Assembly: GCA_026225945.1 (NCBI GenBank)
Contig: JAMJFZ010001133.1
Location: 806,001 to 870,000, forward strand
From: Cricetomys ansorgei
Taxonomy: Eukaryota; Chordata; Mammalia; Rodentia; Nesomyidae
DNA: 64,000 nucleotides
Direction of reading: 5' to 3'
Shown: one piece after another, positions 1-9,740 of the stretch
How positions within the stretch are numbered: the stretch's first letter is position 1
How the letters are laid out: each line of letters starts with the position of its first letter
The notes under the pieces: model-generated
Databases searched by the model: none
Seen by the model: the letters and a program-made list of their open reading frames with translations, nothing else
Told to the model about the DNA's origin: nothing
Program-made: the position numbers and the translations under genes

Positions 1-744
1 CCCACTGCTGCCACGCTGAGTCTCTGTAACAGATAGGATTCTGGGCTCAGACTGGCAAGTTACATACAGCAGTAGAGTTTATTAACAAGCTCAGAGCGAT
101 AAAACTTATCTCAAGTACCAGGTATATTTCAGGCCAGAAGCCACTGGCTTCTTTCATTTTGTTGTGTCTCATCAACTCTTACTTAGAACATTAAATCTAT
201 GGAGGCAATTCAGGGAGTGAATCCCTTCTGCTTCCCCATGCTCCTCTTCATTTTTGCCTCAGTACTGTTTCATAGTGAAGATCCACTATACCTACCAGGT
301 TGACAGAAAAGCATTTCCTCATGTGTCTCTGAGTAGCTGCAGCAGGGTTGCCCTAGGCTAAGATTCAAGCAGGAAGGTCTGATTTGGGCTTACAGATGTC
401 TTATCTCTGACACCTCCACTGATAATGCACCATCCTTTCCCTGGTACCAGGAGACTTATAGAGCCGTGCCACATGTTTCTAGGACATTTCAAGCTTCTCC
501 ATTTGTGCCTATCCTGCGGTTCAAATCAACTGTCATAGACCAACTCCTAGTCAGGAAGCACTGGGAGAAAAAACAACGTTAGTGGGAGAGATACACAGTT
601 ATTTATGGAGAGGGACGAAGAGCAGGTGCGATTAACCAATCAACCTCCTTCCACAACTTCTGCCTTTAACACAAGCCTGACATTTCCAGTTTCAACACGT
701 GTGTGTGTGTACATGTAGAGGTCAGAGGTCAATCTGGCTGTTGT

Positions 745-952
745 TCCTCAGGTCTCATTGACCTTTTACCTTTTGTATGGACACCATAGTCTAGTCTTGC
801 TGGCCAGCAGGTCCGAGCAGCCCTTCTATCTCAGCTTCACAAGCTTTAGCATAACAAGCAGGCACTTTCTTTTACAAAGGTTCTGGGGCTGGAACTCAGG
901 TTCTCATGCTTGAGAAGCAAGCCCTTCACAGATCGAGCTGTCTCCCAGCCCC
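745..952 (-). mobile_element. B4-like SINE, diverged
   Basis: Read on the minus strand, this has the B4 layout: a tRNA-derived head (the plus-strand end resembles GAGCTGTCTCCCAGCCCC) joined to a B1-like part with a remnant of the 'gtctcattg... ctggcc' segment. It is heavily diverged and has no clear target-site duplication. The boundaries are approximate. Confidence 0.55.
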
Positions 953-2065
953 TTCAGTAGTCTGAGCAGACACTGTCTCTGTTTCCTGATATCCAGAGTC
1001 CACTAAGCAAGGAGAAAGTGGGTTCACAAATACCTGCAGAACTTTTTCATTTGTCTGCTTTTTTATTAAAATTTCTCTCCGAGATATGTATCTCCCTTAC
1101 TCAGATCAACATCTACCAAAAGAATATTCTGGGATGCCTTTGCAGGGTGTTTGTTTCGAAGAAACATAAAAATTTCCTTAAATTCCACACGAAAACCACA
1201 CATCTTTTAATTCCATCTTTTACTCTGCATGCACTTTAGGGCATGTGGAAGAATCTGGGCAAATGTAGAAATTAGGCAATTTTGATTTCAGGAGAAGTTG
1301 ATGTGGTTATGTATGGTGGCCTTAGAAGAACTCCTTATTTGGTTCTGACTTGAACAATACTGAAAGAGCAACAGCTCTGGCTTCTTGTTATGTCACCGCA
1401 CACTTAGAGAGCTATGGAAAGCACGCTGCCTCCAGAACGGATTTTTAACTGCTTTGTGCCTGCACCCCTGGCCACCCTCATCAACAGTGGCTCCCTTCCA
1501 AGTCTGCCTGTTATTCACAAGTATTTCTTTCCTATGAGAAATACATCAAAATTCCAGGAACATATGCTGCTGACTGCTGGGAGAGTTTTAGTGGTGAGAG
1601 ATTAGCATAATGGCTTTGGTTTGAGAAATTTAATTGGGCATGGTCACATCCATGTTGCATACACGAGGAACAAGCTGTGCCCTGAAGCTCTTTATGTGAC
1701 TTCTCAATTTGCTCTTAAAATAGAAACTAAAGAATCGAAAGTGTGCATGCTTCTTTCTTCCCTAATATTCAGGAATAATTGGACTAGAGCATCCCATCTT
1801 TGTAGTGGTGGACAGGTGCCTATATACACCTGTAATTTCATTTAAACTGGACACAGTTTCAAATGCTGAAATGCTTAGTAGCCTAGTAGCCCCCAAAGTA
1901 ACTACCTACTAAATTAATTTGATCAAGCATTATCCCTTTTAAATTATACCTCCTTGACTAAAATGTTTTCTGTAAAATAATGTATACATGCAATAACAGT
2001 TAACTATTTTCTAGGAAAAGTCTTATGCCATTTTTATTTTTTTATGTACATGTTTGTGTGTATGT

Positions 2066-2107
<42 letters not shown>

Positions 2108-2113
2108 TGTGTG
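2066..2113. repeat. Compound microsatellite (TC)n(TG)n
   Basis: About 25 bases of uninterrupted TC/CT dinucleotides run straight into about 23 bases of GT dinucleotides. An apparent open frame across it is low-complexity and not a gene. Confidence 0.95.
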
Positions 2114-2204
2114 CAGGTGCGCCTGCCCATGTGTGGGGGTGTCGGAGGACAACCTTGGGTGTTGTGCTTCAGAAGTGGTTCACCTTGTTTTTATAATTAA
2201 AAAA

Positions 2205-2425
2205 AATTAATTGAGACAGGGTCTTTTGCTGGGACTTTCCACAAAGCCTAGGCTGGTGAGCCAAGGAGTCTCAAGGAGCCAGCTGTCTCTCACTTCCTAC
2301 ACCTCAAGTCACAAGTGCCTGCCACCATGCCCAGGTTTTTCACATAGGCCCTGGAGACTAAAGTCAGGCCTTCATGCCTGTGAAAAGAACTCTAGCAACT
2401 GAGCTACTGCTGTAGTCTCCCAGTG
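2205..2425 (-). mobile_element. B4-like SINE, diverged
   Basis: On the minus strand this resembles a B4 element: 'gagacagggtct' near the A-rich side, a B1-like centre with 'ctgccaccatgccc', and a tRNA-like end with 'gcaactgagctac'. It sits just after the TC/TG microsatellite, a common place for SINE tails. The boundaries are approximate. Confidence 0.6.
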
Positions 2426-2442
2426 TTTTCTTTAAGCTGTTT

Positions 2443-2562
2443 GGTTTAAGATGGGTCTTGCTCTCTAGTCTAGGCTGAGGTCGACTTTCTGGGTAGCTAC
2501 TTGCCTAGGCTTCCCAAGTGTGGGAATTATGGTTGTGAGCAGCAACACCTGGTACCTGGCCT
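2443..2562 (-). mobile_element. B1-like SINE fragment
   Basis: This short minus-strand B1-like stretch has recognisable 'gatgggtcttgctctctag' and 'gcttcccaagtgtggga' segments, matching the complement of the B1 'cccagcactcgggaggc' core. It is diverged and truncated and lies between a B4-like and a B3-like element, which makes a SINE cluster at 2.2-2.85 kb. Confidence 0.5.
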
Positions 2563-2590
2563 TCTTTCATTGTAAGTGGGAAGAAGATAC

Positions 2591-2845
2591 CCTGGGGCTG
2601 GAGAGTTGGCTTAGCAGTTATGAGCACTCACTGGATGCTCTTACAGAGGACCTGGATTTGGTTCCTAGCAACCACATGGCAGCTTATAACTGTTATAACA
2701 GTTATGACTTATAACTGTTCGTAACCCTAACCCTTGTTCCAGGGAGATCCAACATTCTTCTTTGGCCTCCTTGGGTACAGGCAAGCACAAAATGCACATA
2801 TATGCATACAGGCAACACTCATACAATTAGAAGAAAAAGCAAACT
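2591..2845 (+). mobile_element. B3/B2-family SINE with an internal palindromic insertion
   Basis: The head GGGGCTGGAGAGTTGGCTTA and the following 'agaggacctggatttggttcctagcaaccacatggcagct' are classic B2/B3 sequence derived from a tRNA. After 'gcagct' the usual 'cacaactg' is replaced by a TAACTG-rich palindromic run (2686-2725) before the element resumes with 'ttccagggagatccaacattcttctttggcctcc'. The tail is A-rich. Confidence 0.75.
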
Positions 2846-3731
2846 AAATGTCCTAAGAAACAAAATGCCTAAGTATATAGATTTACTCTTTGGTGACCCC
2901 GCCCCCCCAGACTTCAGTAACATTAGGTCTGTAGCACATTTTGGTTCTCAAGAGTATGGGGTTTGCCTAGGCAGGGTACACTTGTCAGCTCCCCTTGGCT
3001 TTCTTAACAGCTTAAACACAGTCCCTGCCAGGCTTTCACAGGGTGAGATGCGAAGTCTTCCCTCCAAAGTCTGATTTCTCTCATCAGGATTCGAGTGTCT
3101 CAGTTCCAGTCACTTGTAATGACTAGACACGCACAGTTATCACTGTAGACTGTGGAATTAGGTTGGTTCTGCATGACAAATAAATAAATACCTGAAAGTA
3201 TTGCTCATAGGCTGAGAGTGACCCTGTGTGTCTTCGCAGTCCAAACACCGTGGTTCTGACATTTGGGCATTTAAATGTAAGCTGTTCCTTGTTAAGACCT
3301 TCTCATAACTAAAATATGAGTCACTTGCAAACTGTGATGGGTGTTGGCTCTGCAGAATGATGAACGGTTCAGAACACAGGGAAAGCTTCACCCAGACTCA
3401 TGGCAACAGCATTCCCAGTGGGCACCCCAAATAGCGAAAGGACTGAAGAACAAAGTGAGAGCAGCTGGGTGGACCCTGGAGCCGTCCTACTGCGGTGTCA
3501 TTTTTCTTTGTAAGAAATGAAAGTACAAAGAGCCCAACGCCATACACCGCAGTGTAAACTGGGGTTGGATTTTCGTTATGCTCGTGACCAGATTTAACTC
3601 TCTATTTGAGATTTTAAAGTGGAGTCAGCCATGTGTTCTACTGATGAAGTTATCTGGTTAGTTCATCTATAATCAAAAATCAAAACAAAACTAAAGCAGA
3701 ACGGCAGAGTTCTGGTTGATAATTCATTAGC

Positions 3732-3800
3732 GTGTCTGTGTGTGTGTGTGTCTGTGTGTGTCTGTGTGTCTGTGTGTGTGTGTGTCTGTGTGTGTGTGTG
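3732..3800. repeat. (TG)n microsatellite with TCTG interruptions
   Basis: TG dinucleotides interrupted at intervals by TC, about 69 bases long. It has no coding significance. Confidence 0.95.
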
Positions 3801-4225
3801 GAGGAGGGTTTTACAGCAAAGGTAGGTTTTCATATGAATGTAATAAATAAAAGATTTGCTACTGGGGGCTCATAATCAATGAGCCAAACCCACTGAATGA
3901 AATAAAAACATAGTATCTGGTTCTAGTCAGGATAGATACCAACACATTTAAATCTAAATTTGATTATCTACTCAGAGCAGTGTTTCTAATGAGTCATCTT
4001 GCTGTCTGTGTAAAAAACACTGCTCTTTAGTGTCCTGGGTAAGACAGTCAGCTCCCACATTCAGTCCTGGGCTTTCTGCACAGCTGAGCATAGGCATTTG
4101 GGGAAACGTAAAATCCACATGACATCTCGAGTCAGACAGGAAAGGTGGCGCTTTCCTCTTCAGGGCCAAAGGAAGTGACCCGATCAGAGGTGAGGACTGA
4201 ACTGATCCTGGAGTGGGTTTCAGCT

Positions 4226-4418
4226 GGACCTCCACACAGAAGAGGGGAGGGACCTCCACACAGTAGAGGGGAGGGACCCACATAGTAGAGGGGGAGGGAC
4301 CTCCACACAGAAGAGGGGAGGGACCTCCACACAGTAGAGGGGAGGGGACCTCCACACAGATGAGGGGGAGGCACCCCATACAGAAGAGGGGAGGGGACCT
4401 CCACACAGAGGAGGTGGG
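4226..4418. repeat. 24-bp minisatellite, about eight units
   Basis: Eight head-to-tail units start near 4226, 4250, 4274, 4297, 4321, 4345, 4371 and 4394. Each begins with (G)GGACCTCCACACAG or a close variant and ends with a GAGGGGAG-like purine block. Most are 24 bp; a few are 23-26 bp because of small indels. Since 24 is a multiple of three, several minus-strand frames stay open across the array and read as proline-rich peptides. That openness follows from the repeat length and does not indicate a gene. The plus strand is strongly G-rich. Confidence 0.93.
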
Positions 4419-6649
4419 TGGAAGTTTTCCATCATCTGCTTCACTCTGACAAAATAAAAACTGTTTTCAGAGCAAGATTCGAATATTTTCCTCAGCGATC
4501 TTTGGTAGTAGGTACCCAGTTCACATGTCTACAACCTACGTGCCATTTAGCAAAGTGTCACTGAAGTGACAGTGTGTGGCCTGCTGTGGGCAATGCTCAG
4601 AGGAAGGGCCCTGTGCTGCTCAGCTTGGCAGCCTCCGTTGTGTTGGGCTGAGGGTTCCACGTGCTCTCTCAAATGGAACCCCTTCTGCACACGTCATCAC
4701 CATGTTTGTCTCAAGCTCTGTTAATGAATATCGTACCAATAAATTATAACAGTGCATTTAATGCCATTCTTGATGGCCAGAGGGGTACGAAAGAGCTAGG
4801 AACGCAACAGGATTGGGGTGGTTCTAGATCACTGTGTAGAGGACAGCTTCAATCAACATACTGTACACGTTCCAGTAATAATTCACTGTTGCAAAAAATA
4901 TAAAACCAGGTTTTCTCTAATGACGTGTCTCTAAAAGATTCTGTTAGGCATGGGTGGGCTGTAAATATGAACAACACAGATTTGTCCTCTCCAAATCCCA
5001 GAATTTAGAAGTCACTATTTTGGATGATGGTAACAGTTTTGAGAACTGGAGAGTCTCAGTGACAGGCTGACTGTCTCTACTCTGACAATCTAAAATACTT
5101 CAAAATACATAGTGTTTGGAACCTGAAAATGTTGCCACCAATGGAAAATTCCACACTTGCCTCTGGGAAGCAGTCAAGACACAGACACAATCAAAATATG
5201 TCATAAATCACCTTTGGCTGTGTGTAGAAGGTACATATGAAACAAAAGTGATTGTGATATTTAGACCTGGGTTTCTTACCCCAAATGTGTCAATATCGTC
5301 TTACAAATATTCCCAAATCTAGAAGCAGCGGATTTCCAGGGGAGCCAACCCAGTGCAGCCTAGAATTGTTTTTCTTAGATAAACCACTTGACATTTCAAT
5401 GCCTTGGCTCACACTCTCTGTAAAATAAAGGAAGCAAACGTGATGGTCCTTCTGATTTCTTAAATATTAATACAGATTACAAAGGAATGAATCTTGGAAC
5501 TTGCAGTGTGCTACGCATCCTACAGTCTTACAAAGATCACAGCACATTTTCTCTACCCCTTGAGAATCACTTTGCAAAGGCAAATGGGAGGCAAAGACTG
5601 AAACAGGCTTCCGGTTCCTGCTCTATCCAGATGCCTTACATGCATGAACTGGGTAACAGGTGTCTGTATTTTGATGGTTATAACAAACTAGCTAGCACAT
5701 ACGACACACATTGTATTAGGTTACGTGTGTACACAAGCACCCTTCACAGAAGCCAGGTGTGAAGTAGTAAAGGTCCTGGGCTTAGGAGTGACAAGAACTG
5801 TACAGCACGTGTCAGTCACAAGCCATACAGAGCAGTGTGTTGCCGTGAAAACCTGTGTGTATCCAACAAATACAGTGAGTTATATTTGAAAAAAATATAG
5901 CCACGCTATAAATACATTTTCACACATGTACAAATTATCCTCCTCTGGGATTGGGACTGCTTTGCCTGTGATATGCTCACTCACACATTTACAATTCAGC
6001 ATTCTGGAATCTGTTGAGTACTGGGCGTGTGTTAGCCACAAACATCACAGACGAAAATGTGACACTACACTGTTCCTTTCAGGGAAAAGATGAAATGTGC
6101 TTATAGACGTACATGCAGATTGAAACATTAATTACCTCCCCCCCCCACCACCACCACTGGAAACCTACTGTTGATATCTTGGGTCATTGAGGTTTGTCTC
6201 CCAACCCTGGGGAAGTTTTTGAACTGTCTTTTTACATTGTCCCAGTCTTTTCTCTCAGTGAGTACAGAAGGAACTATGCTTGGCTCACTGGCGTGGTTCC
6301 TATGTCAGCAGTTTCTGCCCTATGTATGGATGAAGATGTGCAACGGTTTGTTTGAAAATATCACATACGACACAGAAATCAAACACTGAAATTTTAGCAA
6401 GGGTATTCTGAAAGCACAGTTAACACTATAATTTTAAAGACCCCTTTCTGTGTAAATATGATCAGTTTTTAGATGAAACGATTATTACTAGTGGTTTATC
6501 TAGAACATTAAAATAGTTCCTTAGATTCCTGAATGAAGAGAATGCATGTTGAAAAATATTTTCACTATGTTCCCTTAAAAGACAAACCAAGAGCCACTGT
6601 GGAGCTGAGATCTGCTGCCAGCAGCTGGTTGTGCACTAGCTGTTCTGTG

Positions 6650-6895
6650 GGTTTGAGGAGAAGTTTCGGTGGGCAGAGCACCTGATATGCTAGTGGGAAG
6701 GCCCATGTCTGAACCCCCAGAAGCCATGTAAAGTAGAACACTGTAGCATGCCTGTATCACCAGATTCCCTACGATCAGATGGGAGGTAGAGACAGGAGAA
6801 CGCCCGGTGACCTAGCAGGCCTGGAGTCTGCAGTGGTGAATAAGAGACCTCATCTCAAACAAGGTGGATGGTAAGGGCCAACCCCTGAAGTCTTC
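6650..6895 (+). mobile_element. B4-like SINE, diverged
   Basis: A tRNA-derived head (around 'gggcagagcacctg') is followed by a B1-type part ('gcatgcctgtatcaccag... gggaggtagagacaggagaac') and the typical B4 end 'agagacctcatctcaaacaaggtggatggtaaggg'. It is old and diverged, and the boundaries are approximate. Confidence 0.6.
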
Positions 6896-8013
6896 AGCCA
6901 CATGAGAGTGTTCATGGAAGTGTGTGTGTATCTCAAAGCTTCCCTACATAGAGCCGTGAAGCTGAGTTGAGAGACTGGGGTCCAGAGAAATGAAATGTTC
7001 AGGTTCAGCCAGCGAGGGGCAGAGTCTAATCTGCTTGTAAAGCCACAACGTTTGTAAGTCTGGGTGGATGCGGGGTTGCCTCTCAGGTGCATATATAGGA
7101 GCCATGGAACTCTGCTCAGACGCTGTAGGGCATGCTGTTGCTGGTGGAGAGAGAAGCAGCAGGTTTCTGCTGGCCTCAATGGCCTTTGCCTGGACAAGGT
7201 CGAGCCGTTTGCTGGTGAGCAAATCTCTTCCGCTACAGCTGGGGAGAGACTCACAGCAGTTGCTAAGTATTCAATTCTAGGTATTTTCTGCTTTTATCAA
7301 TTGCTCATCCACGTATTTGTCGAATCCACTTGTATTTCCCCAATATTTTCGGTTAGAGAGTGACGTTGTACCCACCTTCTGTTCTCTTCCCCTTTCTTGT
7401 GTCCCTTGGGAGAAACTATACCCCACCCTGGTTGGCCCCTCTCTCATTATTCCTCATCTTCACCCCTGGTTCTGATAGGGTCTTCACAATAGAGCTAATA
7501 ACAGTGGCTTCTCACAGAATTAGGATTCTATGAGAAACAGGCATATCCTTGCTGGCTGAATGAGACACGTGGAGAAATTGCAAGTGTTTCTTAAAGCAAC
7601 GTGCAAATGTTTTTACTTCTCACAGGTGTTAGTTGCCACTGTGCAAATATTTCAGGCAAAGACTGTTTATAGCATCTCCCCAGTGTCAGCTGGCATCGTG
7701 GTTGGAAGCTAGATGCTCCTTAGTCTTGGGAGACCTTCACTAGATGTAGCAGTGACAGCTTACAGGGGACATTTTCCAGTCTGAATCCCACTGTGACCAT
7801 TTAAAGTCATTTACCATCAAGTCAGATGCTTGGTCTTATGTATTCCTATGACTATTTTATAACCTTCCATCAAGGAGTGCTGCTTTCTGGGTGTTTTTTT
7901 TTAATATATTTTATTTTATTTTTATTCCTTTTGGGAAGGATAGTTGGATGAACTCCTGGTCTGCATTTCAGGTAGAGCACTCATGTACTGTCTTACTTTC
8001 TTTTTCTTTGTAG

Positions 8014-8145
8014 GTAGAAATAACACTTCAAGATATCAACGACAACCCACCAGTGTTTCCAACAGACACTCTGGATCTCACTGTGGAAGAGAACATTGGG
8101 GATGGCTCTAAGATTATGCAGCTGACTGCCTTGGATGCTGACGAG
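8014..8145 (+). CDS. Fat4: Fat4 exon (inferred exon 2): cadherin repeat junction
   Basis: This 132-nt exon encodes 44 codons in phase 0 at both ends. The reading begins VEITLQDINDNPPVFPTD and ends in LDADE, followed by the donor gtaact. The DINDNPP motif is the calcium-binding linker that closes one extracellular cadherin repeat. The rest starts the next repeat, with its VEEN and DADE calcium ligands. FAT4 is a giant type I membrane protocadherin that binds Dachsous-1 across cell contacts and acts in planar cell polarity and growth control. The acceptor has a long pyrimidine tract ending in ttctttgtag. The exon is symmetric, so skipping it would keep the frame but remove a linker. The match to FAT4, rather than to FAT1, FAT2 or FAT3, rests on recalled family sequence and on continuity with later exons. 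Confidence 0.93.
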
Positions 8146-8334
8146 GTAACTCATATCTTTAGAATCTGTAATAGCAATGACTTACAGAATCTCAAGTGCA
8201 TGCTGGGACAAATTCTGTGTTCTTTCCCAGAGAGCGTCTATTAGCATGTTCAGACTGTGATAGAGAGTGGGATATGCTCAGTCTGTAAAGTTTCACAAAT
8301 GTAAAGACCAGATCTCTTCATCTTCATTAAAAAG

Positions 8335-8475
8335 CTGGGTGCTGTAATACTAGCTTGTAAACCCAGCACTGGAGAAGCTGAGGCAGGAGGATCTCTGAGG
8401 CTGTCTGGCTACCCCATCTAGCCTATTTGGTGAGCCGGTGGTCTCAATGATAGACCTTGTCTCAGAAAACAAGCT
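8335..8475 (+). mobile_element. B1/B4-type SINE fragment
   Basis: The sequence reads 'agctgggtgctgtaatac... cccagcactggagaagc' and ends with 'gaccttgtctcagaaaacaag'. This is the 7SL-derived (B1-like) portion found in B1 and B4 elements. It is immediately followed by a B2 head, so the two are either one composite or nested insertions. Confidence 0.65.
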
Positions 8476-8640
8476 GGGGCTGCCGAGATGGCTCAGCAGT
8501 CAAGAGCATTGGCTGCTCTTTCAGAAGACCCAGATTCAGTTCTCAGCACCCACCTTGGGCGGCTCACAACTGCCTGCAACTCTAGCTCCAGGGCATCCAA
8601 CATACTCTTTTAACGTGTGTGGACACTGAATTGATGTGTA
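8476..8640 (+). mobile_element. B2/B3 SINE ending in a CA repeat
   Basis: The element opens GGGGCTGCCGAGATGGCTCA and contains 'caagagcattggctgctctttcagaagaccc', 'cagcacccacct' and 'ctccagggcatccaac'. These match the tRNA-derived head and body of B2. Its 3' side runs into the CA microsatellite at 8645, a usual arrangement for rodent SINE tails. Confidence 0.8.
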
Positions 8641-8643
8641 CGT

Positions 8644-8644
<1 letters not shown>

Positions 8645-8695
<51 letters not shown>

Positions 8696-8770
8696 GAGTG
8701 GGGGAGGGGAAAGAGGGGGAGAGAGAGAGAGAGGTAGAGAGAGAGGGAGAGAGAGAGAGGGAGAGAGAGA
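8645..8770. repeat. Compound microsatellite (CA)n then (GA)n
   Basis: About 48 bases of CA dinucleotides are followed, after a short G-rich spacer, by GA-rich repeats up to about 8770. It directly follows a B2 SINE. Confidence 0.95.
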
Positions 8771-9623
8771 ATGACAAAAACTCTTTTAGAAAGTAAGTTG
8801 GGTAACCCCTGAGAAACTCTTAAGTTGACCCCTGACCTCCACATCCATTCTCACACACCTGTCCTCACACAAGCCCATACTTACCCCGCAACACAAGTAA
8901 AATAAAACAATGGTAAGAGATAAGGTCAGTCAGGGGCTCTTTTCTGATCAGCGATTCATAGCTCAATTGTTTGTCCTTTAGAGTTTAGATTTCTTGGCTG
9001 AATCTTTTTTTTTTTTTTAAATAAAGGCATCTGAAATGTATCTTTACAGCAGCCAAGAATTATCTTTACTTTATTTGTGATTGGAAAAAACAAATGATTT
9101 AAAGCTAGCAATACTTAAGATAACCTTGAAAGCCTTTTGCTACATATTTTTATATTTATTTACGTCTACACAATCTAAAATTTTGTAATATCTATTTAAG
9201 GTTCTCATTGAAGAAAAACTAATGAGTTTTTCAACTTATTGTAATAAACAAGTTTCATACTTATCCACAAATGTGAAATTTAGACACAAGACAGATTGTC
9301 TTCCTCTATAATTTATTGCAAGTGTAGACACACAGTGGCATGGCTATATAATCAATTTAAATTTCCTCCCATGAAAGCTCCTTGCTTGTTTCCTCTTTCC
9401 TTCCGAGGGAAAGGTTTAATTAATGCTCTGCTCTTGAGGGGAAAAGGCAACCTTCCTAAACACCAGAACACCCACCCACCATCCCTTTGTCAAACCTCAC
9501 CCAGAGCTGGCTTTTCCTCCTCAACACCAGGAATCTCTGAACATCTATTTTCTTTTGTTTTTTGGTTTAAGATTTAATGGTTTATAGATTTTTTTTTTTA
9601 ACATCCAATAAGTAGGCGGAACA

Positions 9624-9740
9624 AGGCTGCATGCGGTGGCACACACTTTTAACCCGGAGGCAGAGGCAGGGGAATCTCTGTGCTCGTCTGCCAGGACCAA
9701 ACAGTGAGGCCCTGTTTCAAAAACACGTAAATAAAAAATA
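9624..9740 (+). mobile_element. B1-like SINE, diverged
   Basis: It shows the B1 core 'gcatgcggtggcacacacttttaacc', 'ggaggcagaggcagggg' and an end 'gaggccctgtttcaaaaac' followed by an A/TAAA-rich tail to about 9762. The centre is degenerate. It resembles an old B1 copy. Confidence 0.7.

Larger units (their letters stand above)
1..8013 (+). other. Fat4: Fat4 intron upstream of the first exon in the window (3' part)
   Basis: This is the non-coding stretch before the first recognisable Fat4 exon; its 5' end is outside the window. No open frame here shows a cadherin or other known domain. It contains B4-like SINEs on the minus strand, a B3-like SINE on the plus strand, a TC/TG compound microsatellite, a TG/TC-TG tract at 3732-3800 and a 24-bp minisatellite at 4226-4418. 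It ends in a strong pyrimidine tract followed by AG at 8012-8013. If the usual Fat4 structure holds, the upstream exon is the very large first coding exon. Confidence 0.8.

Noticed and set aside
2718..2735. Interstitial telomere repeat
   Set aside because: Only about two TAACCC units are present; too short to mean anything.
4226..4418. CRISPR-like direct repeats
   Set aside because: The units are contiguous with no unique spacers and lie in a vertebrate intron, so this is a minisatellite.
3972..4444. Long overlapping minus-strand open frames rich in proline, leucine and cysteine
   Set aside because: They lie on the 24-bp minisatellite, whose unit length is a multiple of three; three frames stay open at once, which shows repeat bias, not coding.
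6850..7363. Overlapping open frames of 92-134 codons on both strands
   Set aside because: There is no domain, no exon-like splice context and no codon pattern; the same DNA is open on opposite strands, as expected by chance.
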